64,000 bases of DNA from an uncultured Porphyromonadaceae bacterium (GCA_948467675.1 CAOKFI010000003.1:103574-167573); one strand, 5' to 3'; numbered from the stretch's first letter, positions 1 to 8,300 are shown. Notes: generated by a model not told the origin, from the letters alone. Made by a program: numbers and translations.

Positions 1-88
1 GGCAACCCTCGGCGCACTGAGCCTCTACCTCGACTTCATAAATCTGTTCCTTTATCTGCTGCGTTTCTTCGGAAACAGCCGCAACTGA
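1..88 (+). CDS. Bax inhibitor-1/YccA family membrane protein, C-terminal end (partial)
   Basis: The window opens inside a gene whose last 28 residues are readable from base 2 to the TGA at 86-88. They include the hydrophobic stretch SLYLDFINLFLYLLRFFG and end in NSRN. This is the usual last transmembrane segment and tail of the BI-1/YccA (UPF0005) family, whose members typically end in a 'LYLDFINLF..LLR..G' pattern. These are six- or seven-helix inner-membrane proteins linked to membrane protease control and calcium leak. Only the tail is visible, so the family call rests on one short motif. Confidence 0.7.
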   Translation, partial: ATLGALSLYLDFINLFLYLLRFFGNSRN

Positions 89-113
89 TCATAACACACT
101 TATTTGTTGTAAT

Positions 114-143
114 AGAAAGGGAGCCCCGCGGGACTCCCTTTCT
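114..143. terminator. bidirectional intrinsic terminator
   Basis: AGAAAGGGAG at 114-123 pairs with CTCCCTTTCT at 134-143 (10 bp), and the loop contains a further CCC/GGG pairing. It lies between the convergent ends of the BI-1-like gene and asnA, so it can stop both transcripts. Confidence 0.8.
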
Positions 144-172
144 GCATTAAATATATTATCTACCGTAAAAAC

Positions 173-1207
173 TTATATCAGGTCGATGCCGGCAGCCCGG
201 CAAGCCTCAATCTGCTCCTCAGGCCATATCGAAGCCTGGACTTCGCCGACATGGGCTTTCTGCAGCAGGAACATACAGAGACGGCTCTGGCCGATACCGC
301 CGCCGATCGACGAAGGCAGCTCTCCGTCGAGAAGCATGGTGTGGAACTTATATCCCGCCCGTTCGGGACATCCCCGTTCCTGCAACTGCGCCAGAAGCGA
401 TGGCGCCTCCACGCGTATGCCCATCGACGACAGTTCAAACGGACACTGCAGAACCGGATTCCACAATATGATATCGCCGTTAAGGCCTGTGAATCCGTCG
501 GAGTTGGGTGTGATCCAGTCGTCATAGTCCGGAGCGCGGCCATCATGCGGCTCTCCGTCGGACAGCTTCGCGCCTATGCCTATAAGGAATATGGCACCAT
601 ATCGCCTCACAGCCTCGGCCTCGCGCTCTTTAGCCGACAGATTCGGATACTGGCGCAACAATTCCTCGGAGTGTATGAATGTGATCTTTTCGGGAAGCAC
701 AGGTGTGATATGCGGAAACTGTTCGTATATCATCGCTTCGGTCTCCCTGAGCGCATTATATATCTTCTCTACCGTAGCCTTGAGATAATGCAGATTACGG
801 TCCGACGGATTTATGGTCTGCTCCCAGTCCCACTGATCCACATAAAGCGAGTGAAGATTGTCGAGCTCCTCCGATGTGCGTATAGCGTTCATGTCGGTAT
901 ACAGACCGTAGCCGGGAGCTATGTCATAAGCGCCGAGTTTGGTGCGCTTCCATTTGGCCAGAGAGTGAACCACCTCGGCTCTGGCATCGCCCATGCAGCG
1001 GATAGCGAAACCCACCGGGGGCTCCACTCCGTTCAGATCATCGTTGAGACCGGTTCCGGACAGCACGAAGAGCGGTGCTGTCACGCGACGCAGATTCAGC
1101 ACCTTGGCCAGTTTCTCCTGAAAAGTTTCCTTTATCGACTTTATGGCGACCTCGGTAGTCTCCGGCAGTAGTTTGCGCTTATATTTCTTTGGTATAATCA
1201 GCGTCAT
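173..1207 (-). CDS. asnA: aspartate--ammonia ligase (ammonia-dependent asparagine synthetase)
   Basis: Makes asparagine from aspartate, ATP and free ammonia in the cytoplasm, by an adenylated aspartate intermediate on a class II aminoacyl-tRNA-synthetase-like fold. The 344-residue length is close to the family norm of about 330-345. The N-terminal IIPKKYKRKLL region, LFVLSGTGLNDDLNG, the FEL..MGIRV segment and the C-terminal GGGIGQSRLCMF..Q motif (class II motif 3-like) all match AsnA. It is a single gene with its own promoter at 1237-1244 and a terminator at 114-143. There is no glutamine amidotransferase domain, so it is not AsnB. Confidence 0.95.
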   Translation of the reverse strand: MTLIIPKKYKRKLLPETTEVAIKSIKETFQEKLAKVLNLRRVTAPLFVLSGTGLNDDLNGVEPPVGFAIRCMGDARAEVVHSLAKWKRTKLGAYDIAPGYGLYTDMNAIRTSEELDNLHSLYVDQWDWEQTINPSDRNLHYLKATVEKIYNALRETEAMIYEQFPHITPVLPEKITFIHSEELLRQYPNLSAKEREAEAVRRYGAIFLIGIGAKLSDGEPHDGRAPDYDDWITPNSDGFTGLNGDIILWNPVLQCPFELSSMGIRVEAPSLLAQLQERGCPERAGYKFHTMLLDGELPSSIGGGIGQSRLCMFLLQKAHVGEVQASIWPEEQIEACRAAGIDLI

Positions 1208-1236
1208 ATTTCAATCATTTTGCAGTTAAAACACCG

Positions 1237-1244
1237 CAAATATA
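1237..1244 (-). promoter_or_regulatory. -7 box of the asnA promoter
   Basis: On the minus strand this reads TATATTTG, an exact TAnnTTTG Bacteroidetes -7 element, about 30 bases before the asnA ATG. No clear TTTG -33 box is seen at the usual 19-21 base distance; the upstream region is AT-rich. Confidence 0.6.
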
Positions 1245-1436
1245 CGACATTTTTTAATTATTCGGAATTTTTTATTGACAAAATGCAACAATACAATCTG
1301 ATTACAGAACTAAATGACTGCTTTTGCCCGGATATCCTCCGAAGGAAAAGTCGGTCGTCCAACCGATAGTCACATATTTTAACATTATTTAGCAATCGGG
1401 GGGGGTAATTTGACCTCTTTACCCTATTTTTGCAAG

Positions 1437-1575
1437 TACGATCACCATCCTAATACACAGACACACGCAACGGTATACAGACAGGGATGACGGCTCAACA
1501 GACGACAGCGAAAAAAACGGCTGTCGGGATTGAGCCCAACAACAAGAGGCAAACACAGTAGTGTTTGCCTCTTGC
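1437..1575 (+). ncRNA. candidate small RNA (or orphan structured transcript)
   Basis: A plus-strand -7-like box TATTTTTG (1425-1432) would start a transcript near 1437. That transcript would contain a long interrupted hairpin, GGCTCAA (1492-1498) with TTGAGCC (1530-1536) enclosing CGACAGC (1503-1509) with GCTGTCG (1520-1526), and would end at the 1544-1573 hairpin. The inner hairpin lies beyond the terminator of the opposing dehydrogenase gene, so it is not simply that gene's 3' UTR. No -33 box is visible and the hairpin lacks a U-run on this strand, so this is a weak candidate. Confidence 0.25.
1544..1573. terminator. 13-bp perfect hairpin terminator
   Basis: AAGAGGCAAACAC (1544-1556), a four-base AGTA loop, and GTGTTTGCCTCTT (1561-1573). 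It lies 28 bases past the stop of the minus-strand dehydrogenase and most likely ends its transcript. Confidence 0.85.
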
Positions 1576-1600
1576 ATGCATAAAATATATGAATCCGGTG

Positions 1601-3055
1601 TCAACCGGGGATATTGTCGAGAGTCGACATCGCTCCATGTGCTGCTATGGCATCGACATAATGCAGGTATTCGCTTACGAAAGCGTCGGATCCGCACAGG
1701 TCTGCCCCGCCGAAAGCCGACAGACCGAGGAAATCGGACGGATCGTCCGATGCTATCAGACGGCAGTCGGCTTCAGTCATGGCCGGTTCGGCGATCTCAA
1801 ACTCCGCCCCGTTGTCATCGCGGCGATATTTCAGATAATGGCGATAGGCGGCTATCAGATATGCCACGCGGGTCAGAGGCTTGCCGTCGCGTATCATTTT
1901 CACGAGATTGGGCACCACATAGACAGGGAATTTCGATACTCCGTCGAAACAGAGCCGCGCTATCTGGTCGCTTACCGAGCGGTTGCCGAACCTCTCCACA
2001 AGCGTCTGCTTGTAGAGTTCCAGATCCGTATCGCCCGGAGCCGGCACATAAGGCGTTATATCGATATCCATGAACTGACGCACGAATCCGGCTATGCACC
2101 CGTCGCGCATGGCCTCGTCTACCTTGCGGTAACCGCCGAGAAATGCCGGATACGACAGAAGCGTATGCGAAGCGTTGAGCAGGCTCAGTTTCATGTTCTC
2201 GTAGGCTGTCACATCGTCGGTAAATTCCACGCCTACCTTTTCCCAGCAGGGACGTCCGGCAGCGAAATCATCCTCGACCACCCACTGTATGAAGTCTTCG
2301 CAGTATACCGGCGCGCGGTCGTCGGAACCGTTGCGGGCATCGAGCCGCTCCACATCCTCAGGCCGTGTGGCCGGAGTTATGCGGTCGACCATACTGTTGG
2401 GAAATGTGACATTTCTCTCAGCCCATCCGGCCAGATCCGGATCCTGGGCGCTGAAAAAGGCCATGAACGCCTTGCGGGCCGTGCAGCCGTTATGCTGAAG
2501 GTTGTCGCACGACAGTATCGTCAGCGGTCCGGCGCCTCTGTCACGGCGACGGCGCAGCCCTTCGGCCAGATAGCCGAATGCCGTAGCCGGCCGCAGCGGA
2601 GCGGCAATGTCGGCCTGCACCGCGGGATCGGAAAGATCGAATTCGCCGGTAGCCTTGTCGATGTTGTATCCGCCTTCGGTTATAGTGAGCGAAACAATTC
2701 TGATCTGGGGCGAAGCTATCATGTCGAGTATCGCTTCCGACGATTCAGGCGCCCACAGCAGATCTACCAGCGAGCCGATACAGAAAGCCTGATCGCGCCC
2801 GTCGCGGCCGCACACCGTAAGAGTATACAATCCCGACTGCGCTTTCAGCGCCCTATATACAGGCTCATCGGCCTCGCGCAACAAGGCACCGCATATCCCC
2901 CATTCCGCCTGCGACGGATCCATCGCGACAAGACGGTCGGTATAGTACTCCTCGTGGGCACGATGGAAATTTCCTACGCCGATATGCAGTATGCCGGATT
3001 TCAAACACGAACGGTCGTATCCGGCCGGTTTCACAACTTTACTGTCAAACTTCAT
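1601..3055 (-). CDS. mannitol dehydrogenase family protein (polyol / hexuronate long-chain dehydrogenase)
   Basis: NAD(P)-dependent oxidoreductase of the polyol-specific long-chain family (MtlD/MtlK/UxuB/DalD), interconverting a sugar acid or ketose with the polyol form. The 484 residues match the 480-500 residue members. Seen: the N-terminal nucleotide-binding stretch HIGVGNFHRAH, CDNLQHNG in the middle, FPNSMVDRITPAT, and the family's catalytic K-x4-N-x2-H pattern in KLSLLNASH. Substrate cannot be decided from sequence: fructuronate, tagaturonate, mannitol and arabinitol are all possible. It is the second gene of a two-gene operon, 13 bases after the FAD oxidoreductase, which suggests oxidation of the same carbohydrate-derived compound. 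Confidence 0.9.
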   Translation of the reverse strand: MKFDSKVVKPAGYDRSCLKSGILHIGVGNFHRAHEEYYTDRLVAMDPSQAEWGICGALLREADEPVYRALKAQSGLYTLTVCGRDGRDQAFCIGSLVDLLWAPESSEAILDMIASPQIRIVSLTITEGGYNIDKATGEFDLSDPAVQADIAAPLRPATAFGYLAEGLRRRRDRGAGPLTILSCDNLQHNGCTARKAFMAFFSAQDPDLAGWAERNVTFPNSMVDRITPATRPEDVERLDARNGSDDRAPVYCEDFIQWVVEDDFAAGRPCWEKVGVEFTDDVTAYENMKLSLLNASHTLLSYPAFLGGYRKVDEAMRDGCIAGFVRQFMDIDITPYVPAPGDTDLELYKQTLVERFGNRSVSDQIARLCFDGVSKFPVYVVPNLVKMIRDGKPLTRVAYLIAAYRHYLKYRRDDNGAEFEIAEPAMTEADCRLIASDDPSDFLGLSAFGGADLCGSDAFVSEYLHYVDAIAAHGAMSTLDNIPG

Positions 3056-3068
3056 ATTCTGATTCAGA

Positions 3069-4439
3069 TTATTCTCCTAAATAGGCACCTTCCGCACGGA
3101 GAGCGTCCTGCAGCTTGCCCACATTGAGATCGCGCATCTCCACTCCGTCTTTTACCGACAGGGCGGCAGCCTTGCCGGCAGCCTCGCCGAGCGCCATTGC
3201 CGGAGCCATGACACGAGCCGAAGCGAGGGCCAGGTGAGACATCGACACATCTCGTCCGGCCACGATAAGACCGTTTATCTTCTTGGGTATCAGGCAGCGG
3301 TATGGTATATCATAGCTGTCCGGACACCAGTAGAGCGAGCAGTCGCCACCCACGGGGTGATGCTGGTCTACGGGGTAGCCTGACACAGCCACTACATCGT
3401 CGAAACGCGCACAGTCCAGTACCTCCTGTTCGGTCAGGGTATATTCGCCGACTATACGCCGGGTCTCACGTACGCCCATGAACGGAGCCACACGGTCCAT
3501 ATAGGCATTCTCGAATCCCGGGATATATTCCTTGAGATAGCGTACAATCTCGGCATTCTGCTCGACACACATCGCCTCGCCATGGGTGGACTGGGCGGGA
3601 TCCGTGGCGTCGACACCGCTCACGCGCGACATGTTGACCCACCACTCATCGGGAGCCATTCCGGTCATGAATATGGTGCGCTCCACAGGGATATTCAGGC
3701 CGGCCTCGCGGGCTTTCCGGATCTGGTTGCGGAAGCCCACCACGGTACATATATCGTCGGCGCGGAAAAATTCATTGGGAATGAAGTCGATGTCGTAAAG
3801 TTCCGGATGGTCGGCAATAGCGTCGCGCAGTTTCCGTGAATCCACACCGCGCATCGAGAACATCAGCGTAGGTGGCTGTGCGATACCGTTCTCATTGCCG
3901 TAGGCCATCTCGGCGCCGGCACGATAGGCGATGTCGCCGTCGCCGGTGCAGTCCACGACGCGTTTCGCCAGAATAGCCTCGCGCCCTTTCTTGGATTCGA
4001 TTATGACACCCTTTACAGTGTCGCCTTCCATGATCACATCGGAAGCGAACACATACATGAGCAGTTCGATACCGCACTCCTTTATTATCTGGAATGCCTG
4101 GCGCTTCACACCTTCAGGATCGACCATGGTCAGACTCACGTGAAGCGGACATGCGCGGTGGTGTGTGGCGAGCCCCTTTTCGCGGAGACGCTCCACAAAC
4201 TGCAAGGGCAGACCCTTTATTATCTCGTTGCCTTTACGTCCGAGGAATCCGAGCAATGGCAGACCGATGGTCATATTGCCGCCAAGTATGCTGCGGCTCT
4301 CGATCAGCATTACCTTCGTACCGGGTACCAGCGCAGCCGCCTGGGCTGCCATAATGCCGGCGGGACCGGCACCGACCACAAGAACATCAACCTCCGCGCG
4401 GACAGGTATCTCGCATGCGGGAACGGCGATAGTTTTCAT
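3069..4439 (-). CDS. FAD-dependent oxidoreductase (FAD_oxidored / fumarate-reductase-like)
   Basis: A 456-residue flavoprotein. The dinucleotide-binding motif VVGAGPAG (residues 21-28) is followed by the ribose-binding LIESRSILGG, and a second FAD contact VDCTGDGDIAYRAGAEM sits in the middle. The C-terminal HPVGGDCSLYWCPDSYDIPYR and GRDVSMSHLALASARVM blocks are typical of the FAD_oxidored family common in Bacteroidetes carbohydrate loci. The substrate is unknown. It is cytoplasmic: no signal peptide is visible. It is the first gene of an operon with the downstream polyol/hexuronate dehydrogenase, with a good promoter at 4498-4527. Confidence 0.85.
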   Translation of the reverse strand: MKTIAVPACEIPVRAEVDVLVVGAGPAGIMAAQAAALVPGTKVMLIESRSILGGNMTIGLPLLGFLGRKGNEIIKGLPLQFVERLREKGLATHHRACPLHVSLTMVDPEGVKRQAFQIIKECGIELLMYVFASDVIMEGDTVKGVIIESKKGREAILAKRVVDCTGDGDIAYRAGAEMAYGNENGIAQPPTLMFSMRGVDSRKLRDAIADHPELYDIDFIPNEFFRADDICTVVGFRNQIRKAREAGLNIPVERTIFMTGMAPDEWWVNMSRVSGVDATDPAQSTHGEAMCVEQNAEIVRYLKEYIPGFENAYMDRVAPFMGVRETRRIVGEYTLTEQEVLDCARFDDVVAVSGYPVDQHHPVGGDCSLYWCPDSYDIPYRCLIPKKINGLIVAGRDVSMSHLALASARVMAPAMALGEAAGKAAALSVKDGVEMRDLNVGKLQDALRAEGAYLGE

Positions 4440-4497
4440 TTACTTTCTGATTAGATTGGTTAAAAGTGATACGTTTATTAAAATAGAGTCAGCGACG

Positions 4498-4527
4498 CAA
4501 ATTTAACCATTTTATCAATCCGCCAAG
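4498..4527 (-). promoter_or_regulatory. promoter of the FAD oxidoreductase / dehydrogenase operon
   Basis: Minus-strand TAAATTTG (4498-4505) preceded at 18 bases by CTTG (4524-4527), close to the Bacteroidetes TTTG-N19-21-TAnnTTTG form. The predicted start leaves about 50 bases of leader. Confidence 0.6.
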
Positions 4528-4571
4528 AGTGTAATGCCGATTTCTACAAAATATTTGGAAGCACCCCGATA

Positions 4572-4606
4572 CGGGAACGTTCCCGGAGACCGAAAACGTT
4601 CCCGGA
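4572..4606. repeat. 12-bp direct repeat with an internal palindrome
   Basis: AACGTTCCCGGA occurs at 4576-4587 and 4595-4606. The first copy overlaps the perfect palindrome GGGAACGTTCCC (4573-4584). It lies just downstream of the HdeD-like gene stop and may act in its 3' end, or as a binding site upstream of the neighbouring operon. Confidence 0.6.
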
Positions 4607-4614
4607 AACGGATG

Positions 4615-5178
4615 TCACTGCCGCTGTATCATCTGCTGCCCGCCTCGGGCGAACGACTGCTGTCCGGCATATTCGAGAAATGAGCTGACAGCGAATATCA
4701 CCATGGCGATACCGGTGATCAGCACTATATAGTCCTGGATTCTTGGACCTCCGACTATCAGCATGGTCACTCCGGCTATGACCAGCAGCGACGGAAATAT
4801 ATAGAGCCAACCCGGGAAATGCATCGGCCGGTAGCCGTAGGCAAGCATATAGATATGGTACGCACCGCCCAGTATCAGCAATACGGCAAACGCATACACG
4901 ATAACACTGATTATATCGCCGGGACTGACTGTCATCCAGATGCCGAGAGCCAGGGCGGCACCGCTGGCCAGCACTCCCGATATCCGTCCGGAACTGTTCT
5001 CCTTATGGGTCTTGCCGGTATAGAGCATCAGCAGATTGATCACACTTGCCGAGATAAAAAGCAGCCCGAGTATAAACACTATGGCATGGAGCACATCCTG
5101 CCGCGACTGCATGAATATGAACACCACACCCACTATAAGTATAAGGATGCTGGTCACGATGTTGCTTTTGGAATTCAT
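4615..5178 (-). CDS. HdeD-like DUF308 membrane protein
   Basis: A 187-residue protein with six hydrophobic segments in three helix pairs: IVTSILILIVGVVFIF, AIVFILGLLFISASV, ISGVLASGAALALGIWM, IISVIVYAFAVLLILGG, LYIFPSLLVIAGVTMLIV and YIVLITGIAMVIFAV. This is the DUF308/HdeD arrangement. HdeD of E. coli is linked to acid resistance, but the role of the Bacteroidetes homologues is unknown. The tail FARGGQQMIQRQ is polar and probably cytoplasmic. It is a single gene with a -7 box almost touching its start codon (5186-5193). Confidence 0.8.
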   Translation of the reverse strand: MNSKSNIVTSILILIVGVVFIFMQSRQDVLHAIVFILGLLFISASVINLLMLYTGKTHKENSSGRISGVLASGAALALGIWMTVSPGDIISVIVYAFAVLLILGGAYHIYMLAYGYRPMHFPGWLYIFPSLLVIAGVTMLIVGGPRIQDYIVLITGIAMVIFAVSSFLEYAGQQSFARGGQQMIQRQ

Positions 5179-5185
5179 TGTCTCA

Positions 5186-5193
5186 CAAATTTA
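5186..5193 (-). promoter_or_regulatory. -7 box of the HdeD-like gene
   Basis: Minus-strand TAAATTTG, with only seven bases between it and the ATG at 5178. Transcription from it would give a leader of a few bases or none. No -33 box was recognised. Confidence 0.5.
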
Positions 5194-5246
5194 GTTACGT
5201 ACTATATATTACGCCGCACAGCCGTCTAAAGTTCGGATAAATCCAT

Positions 5247-5254
5247 TATCTTTG
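5247..5254 (+). promoter_or_regulatory. -7 box of the DUF1080 lipoprotein gene
   Basis: TATCTTTG, matching TAnnTTTG, 50 bases before the ATG at 5305. The -33 region holds only a weak GTTCGG-like sequence. Confidence 0.55.
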
Positions 5255-5304
5255 CCACGCCTTGGTTAACAACCGAATTTTTTTAACCTAACCATCCATA
5301 TATC

Positions 5305-6603
5305 ATGACACAATCCGCATCGCTACGCCACTGCGTGACAGTCATTGCTGCAGCCATGCTTGTCTCGTGCGGCACCACTCCGCAAACCAACACGCTGACC
5401 CAAGCCGAGATCGCCGACGGCTGGGAACTCCTGTTCGACGGCAAGACCCTTGCCGGATGGAAGGACTTCAACGGCGATTCGCTCACCCAGCCGTGGCATG
5501 TGGTCGACGGATGCATACAGGCCAACGGCGACGGCAGCGACCGGTCGGGATATATCGTTACCGACCGCAAGTTCGACAACTTCATTCTCGACTGGGACTG
5601 GAAACTGAGCCACGGAGGCAACAGCGGCATGCTGTATCATGTGGGGGAGAACCCATACTTCAATGTCCCTTACGTGACCGGCCCTGAATACCAGCTTATA
5701 GACAACGAGGGCTGGGAGGAGGTCAATGCCCCGGCCAGACTCGAGGAGTGGCAGAAACTCGGCGTGGACTATGCCATGCATCTGCCCGATCCGGACTCCA
5801 TGTTTGTCAATCCGCAGGGAGAGTGGAACAACTCGCGCATAGTATTCGACAACGGACATGTGGAACACTGGCTCAACGGCCACAAGATTCTTGAGTTCGA
5901 AGCATGGACCGACGACTGGTATGCCCGCAAGAACAGCGGCAAATGGGAGAACGCTCCCGAATACGGTCTGGCCCGGTCGGGTGTGATATGCCTCCAGGAC
6001 CACGGATCGCCCGCTTCGTTCCGCAATATCAAGATCAAGACCCTCCCGGCCAAAGAGAGCGCACCGCAGCAGCTGTTCAACGGCAAGGATCTGACCGGAT
6101 GGCAGCCTTACGGAACCGAACTGTGGTATGTGGATCCTGAAGGTCTGCTGGTATGCGAGAGCGGCCCCGACAAGGCATACGGCTATCTGGCCACCGCCGA
6201 CTACTACAAGGATTTCGATCTGACACTGAAATTCCGTCAGCTTGCCAACGGCAATTCAGGTGTGTTTTTCCGCTCGTTCATAGAACCTCCGGTCAAGGTA
6301 CACGGATGGCAGGTCGAGGTAGCTCCAAAAGGATGCGACACCGGCGGTGTGTATGAATCATACGGCCGCGGATGGCTGGTGCAGATACCCGACGAAAAAG
6401 AGAGCATACTCAAGGAGGGGGAATGGAACACCATGCGGATACGTGTCGAGGGCGACCACGTACAGACCTGGCTCAACGGCGAGCCGATGGCCGATTTCAC
6501 CGATCCGGAGATCGGCAAGGCCGACGGCCGCATAGCCCTTCAGATCCATGACGGTGGCGGCATCAAGGTACAGTGGAAAGACTTTGAGATCAGACGCCTA
6601 TAA
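5305..6603 (+). CDS. lipoprotein with two DUF1080 (3-keto-disaccharide hydrolase-like) domains
   Basis: A 432-residue lipoprotein. The signal peptide ends in a lipobox LVSC with the lipidated cysteine at residue 22. Two concanavalin-like DUF1080 domains follow, at about 39-250 and 255-432. Each starts with the family signature: LFDGKTLAGWKDF and LFNGKDLTGWQPY. Each carries the later NGH/NGE...VQ/LW turn (HVEHWLNGHK, HVQTWLNGEP). DUF1080 proteins include 3-keto-glycoside hydrolases of the Bacteroidetes sugar-oxidation route, and others only bind glycans. The first copy keeps the NSGMLYHV segment and the second NSGVFFRSF, both typical. It is a single gene ending in the 28-bp hairpin at 6659-6718. 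Confidence 0.88.
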   Translation: MTQSASLRHCVTVIAAAMLVSCGTTPQTNTLTQAEIADGWELLFDGKTLAGWKDFNGDSLTQPWHVVDGCIQANGDGSDRSGYIVTDRKFDNFILDWDWKLSHGGNSGMLYHVGENPYFNVPYVTGPEYQLIDNEGWEEVNAPARLEEWQKLGVDYAMHLPDPDSMFVNPQGEWNNSRIVFDNGHVEHWLNGHKILEFEAWTDDWYARKNSGKWENAPEYGLARSGVICLQDHGSPASFRNIKIKTLPAKESAPQQLFNGKDLTGWQPYGTELWYVDPEGLLVCESGPDKAYGYLATADYYKDFDLTLKFRQLANGNSGVFFRSFIEPPVKVHGWQVEVAPKGCDTGGVYESYGRGWLVQIPDEKESILKEGEWNTMRIRVEGDHVQTWLNGEPMADFTDPEIGKADGRIALQIHDGGGIKVQWKDFEIRRL

Positions 6604-6658
6604 GCACCGGCCCATATCCGCGACATCACAGTTTCAAGGGAAATCTCACGCTGCTCCC

Positions 6659-6718
6659 CTGTATTCTAACGCCGTAGGGTCTCGTCTTTCGACGAGACCC
6701 TACGGCGTTAGAATACAG
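6659..6718. terminator. 28-bp perfect inverted repeat, bidirectional terminator
   Basis: The left arm 6659-6686 is exactly complementary to the right arm 6691-6718, with a four-base TTTC loop. It separates the convergent ends of the DUF1080 gene and metK. The stem is about twice as long as the other terminators in this window. Confidence 0.85.
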
Positions 6719-6746
6719 TTTAAGACAGCAGTCTGATTCAGCGACA

Positions 6747-8063
6747 TCAAGCAAGGCCGAAAGCCTGGCGTATACGGTCGACCATATCGAGCTTCTCCCA
6801 GGTGAAGAGCTCTACGGTCACATCGCGGTCGCCCTCGTATTTCGAGGTGAAATGCTTGGTCACAGTCCGGGGCTGACGGCCCATGTGTCCGTACGATGCC
6901 GTCTCCTGATATATAGGCGCGCGCAGTTTCAGACGGTGCTCTATGGCGTGGGGACGCATGTCGAACAGAGTCTTGACGCGTTCCGAGATCTCTGCGTCGG
7001 TCATATCCACCGCCGCACTGCCCGATGTGTTGACATATAGACTCACCGGCTCGGCCACACCGATAGCATAGGCCACCTGTACCAGAGCCTCGCGGGCCAC
7101 ACCTGCTGCGACCAGATTCTTGGCTATATGGCGGGCTGCATACGCCGCCGAACGGTCTACCTTGCTCGGATCCTTGCCGGAGAAAGCGCCGCCGCCATGG
7201 GCTCCGCGGCCGCCGTAGGTGTCGACTATGATCTTGCGGCCGGTAAGACCGGTGTCGCCGTGGGGGCCGCCGATCACGAATTTTCCGGTGGGGTTGACAT
7301 GGAGTATATAGTCTTCGTCGAGCAACTGACGCAGGTTTTCGGGCAGCTTGGCACGCACGCGCGGTATCAGCGCCGAGCGCACATCGGCACGTATCAGGTC
7401 GAGCATCTCGCGGTCGGCCTCCTCCTGGGTCTTTCCGCCGCCGGCGGCAATGAAGTCGTCGTGCTGTGTCGACACCACTATGGTGTGTATGCGCACCGGA
7501 CGGTTGTCATCGCCGTACTCTACCGTGACCTGGCTCTTGGAGTCGGGGCGCAGGTAGCTGACGCGGTGACCGTTGGCATCGACGTAGGTCATGGCCGACC
7601 CGTCGCGGCGTATGTCGGCCAGCTCAAGCAGCAGCAGGTGGCTGAGATATAGCGGCAGAGGCATCAGCTCGGGAGTCTCGTCGCAGGCATAACCGAACAT
7701 CATGCCCTGGTCGCCCGCGCCCTGTTCCTGAGGCTCCGCACGCTCCACGCCGCGGTTTATATCGGGGCTTTGCTCATGGAGAGCCGACAGCACACCGCAT
7801 GCCTCGGCATCGAACTTCAGCTCGCTGCGGTTGTAGCCTATGCCGGATATCACACGTCGCGTCACATCCATCAGATCGATATAGGCATTGCTCTTGACCT
7901 CGCCGGCCACGACTACCTGACCGGTCGTCACCAGAGTCTCGCATGCCACCTTCGAGTCGGGATCATAGGCCAGAAACTCGTCGAGCACAGCATCGGAAAT
8001 CTGATCGGCCACCTTGTCGGGGTGCCCTTCTGACACAGATTCGCTTGTAAACAGATAATTCAT
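6747..8063 (-). CDS. metK: S-adenosylmethionine synthetase
   Basis: Forms SAM from methionine and ATP in the cytoplasm, usually as a tetramer. The 438 residues fit the longer Bacteroidetes form (about 430, against 384 in E. coli). Seen: the N-terminal [16 protein letters not shown]/methionine motif, [16 protein letters not shown], and the phosphate-binding loop [16 protein letters not shown], with all three domains present. It is monocistronic, ended by the long hairpin and preceded by a 200-base leader with a good promoter (8269-8300). The SAM product feeds, among others, the methylases RsmH and the RsmI-like protein in this window. Confidence 0.97.
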   Translation of the reverse strand: MNYLFTSESVSEGHPDKVADQISDAVLDEFLAYDPDSKVACETLVTTGQVVVAGEVKSNAYIDLMDVTRRVISGIGYNRSELKFDAEACGVLSALHEQSPDINRGVERAEPQEQGAGDQGMMFGYACDETPELMPLPLYLSHLLLLELADIRRDGSAMTYVDANGHRVSYLRPDSKSQVTVEYGDDNRPVRIHTIVVSTQHDDFIAAGGGKTQEEADREMLDLIRADVRSALIPRVRAKLPENLRQLLDEDYILHVNPTGKFVIGGPHGDTGLTGRKIIVDTYGGRGAHGGGAFSGKDPSKVDRSAAYAARHIAKNLVAAGVAREALVQVAYAIGVAEPVSLYVNTSGSAAVDMTDAEISERVKTLFDMRPHAIEHRLKLRAPIYQETASYGHMGRQPRTVTKHFTSKYEGDRDVTVELFTWEKLDMVDRIRQAFGLA

Positions 8064-8263
8064 AATATTTCGTTTTTTGTATATGATTCCTATTGACCGT
8101 ACATATATAATACGGCAGACACAAACCCGCTACAGCGGCCGAACCGATGCCAACCACGCGCAGGCCTATCAAAAAACGTTATGACGGGGAGTGCGGTTTT
8201 AGCATTTTTTTCGGTGGTTGCAAGCAGCCAAATTTTTCCACCGTAGGCCGCATATCGTTGCGA
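8064..8263 (-). promoter_or_regulatory. long structured 5' leader of metK, candidate cis-regulatory RNA
   Basis: The promoter at 8269-8300 predicts a leader of about 200 bases. On the transcript, GGCCTA (8249-8244) pairs with TAGGCC (8168-8163). Directly next to it, CGGTGG (8243-8238) pairs with CCACCG (8217-8212), so the two helices abut on the 5' strand. Inside lie A-rich and C-rich single strands. A small CCGTA/TACGG hairpin (8115-8111 with 8101-8097) sits near the start codon. I do not recognise an established SAM riboswitch consensus. Confidence 0.4.
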
Positions 8264-8268
8264 CGCAG

Positions 8269-8300
8269 CAAAGTTACGACATATTTCCCGACCACGCAAA
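8269..8300 (-). promoter_or_regulatory. metK promoter
   Basis: Minus-strand TTTG (8297-8300), 20 bases, then TAACTTTG (8269-8276): an exact Bacteroidetes sigma factor consensus with ideal spacing. Confidence 0.8.

Larger units (their letters stand above)
1208..1600. other. 393-base intergenic region
   Basis: Holds the asnA promoter, a run of eight G at 1398-1405, a plus-strand TATTTTTG box at 1425-1432, a long interrupted hairpin at 1492-1536 and a strong 13-bp terminator hairpin at 1544-1573. No convincing protein-coding frame was seen. Confidence 0.6.

Noticed and set aside
1565..3127. 520-residue open frame on the plus strand opposite the polyol dehydrogenase
   Set aside because: It lies wholly antisense to a gene with clear family motifs, has no promoter or recognisable domain, and reflects the codon bias of the real strand.
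6659..6718. Long hairpin considered as a miniature transposable element (MITE)
   Set aside because: No flanking target-site duplication and no non-palindromic interior are seen; its place between convergent gene ends fits a terminator better.
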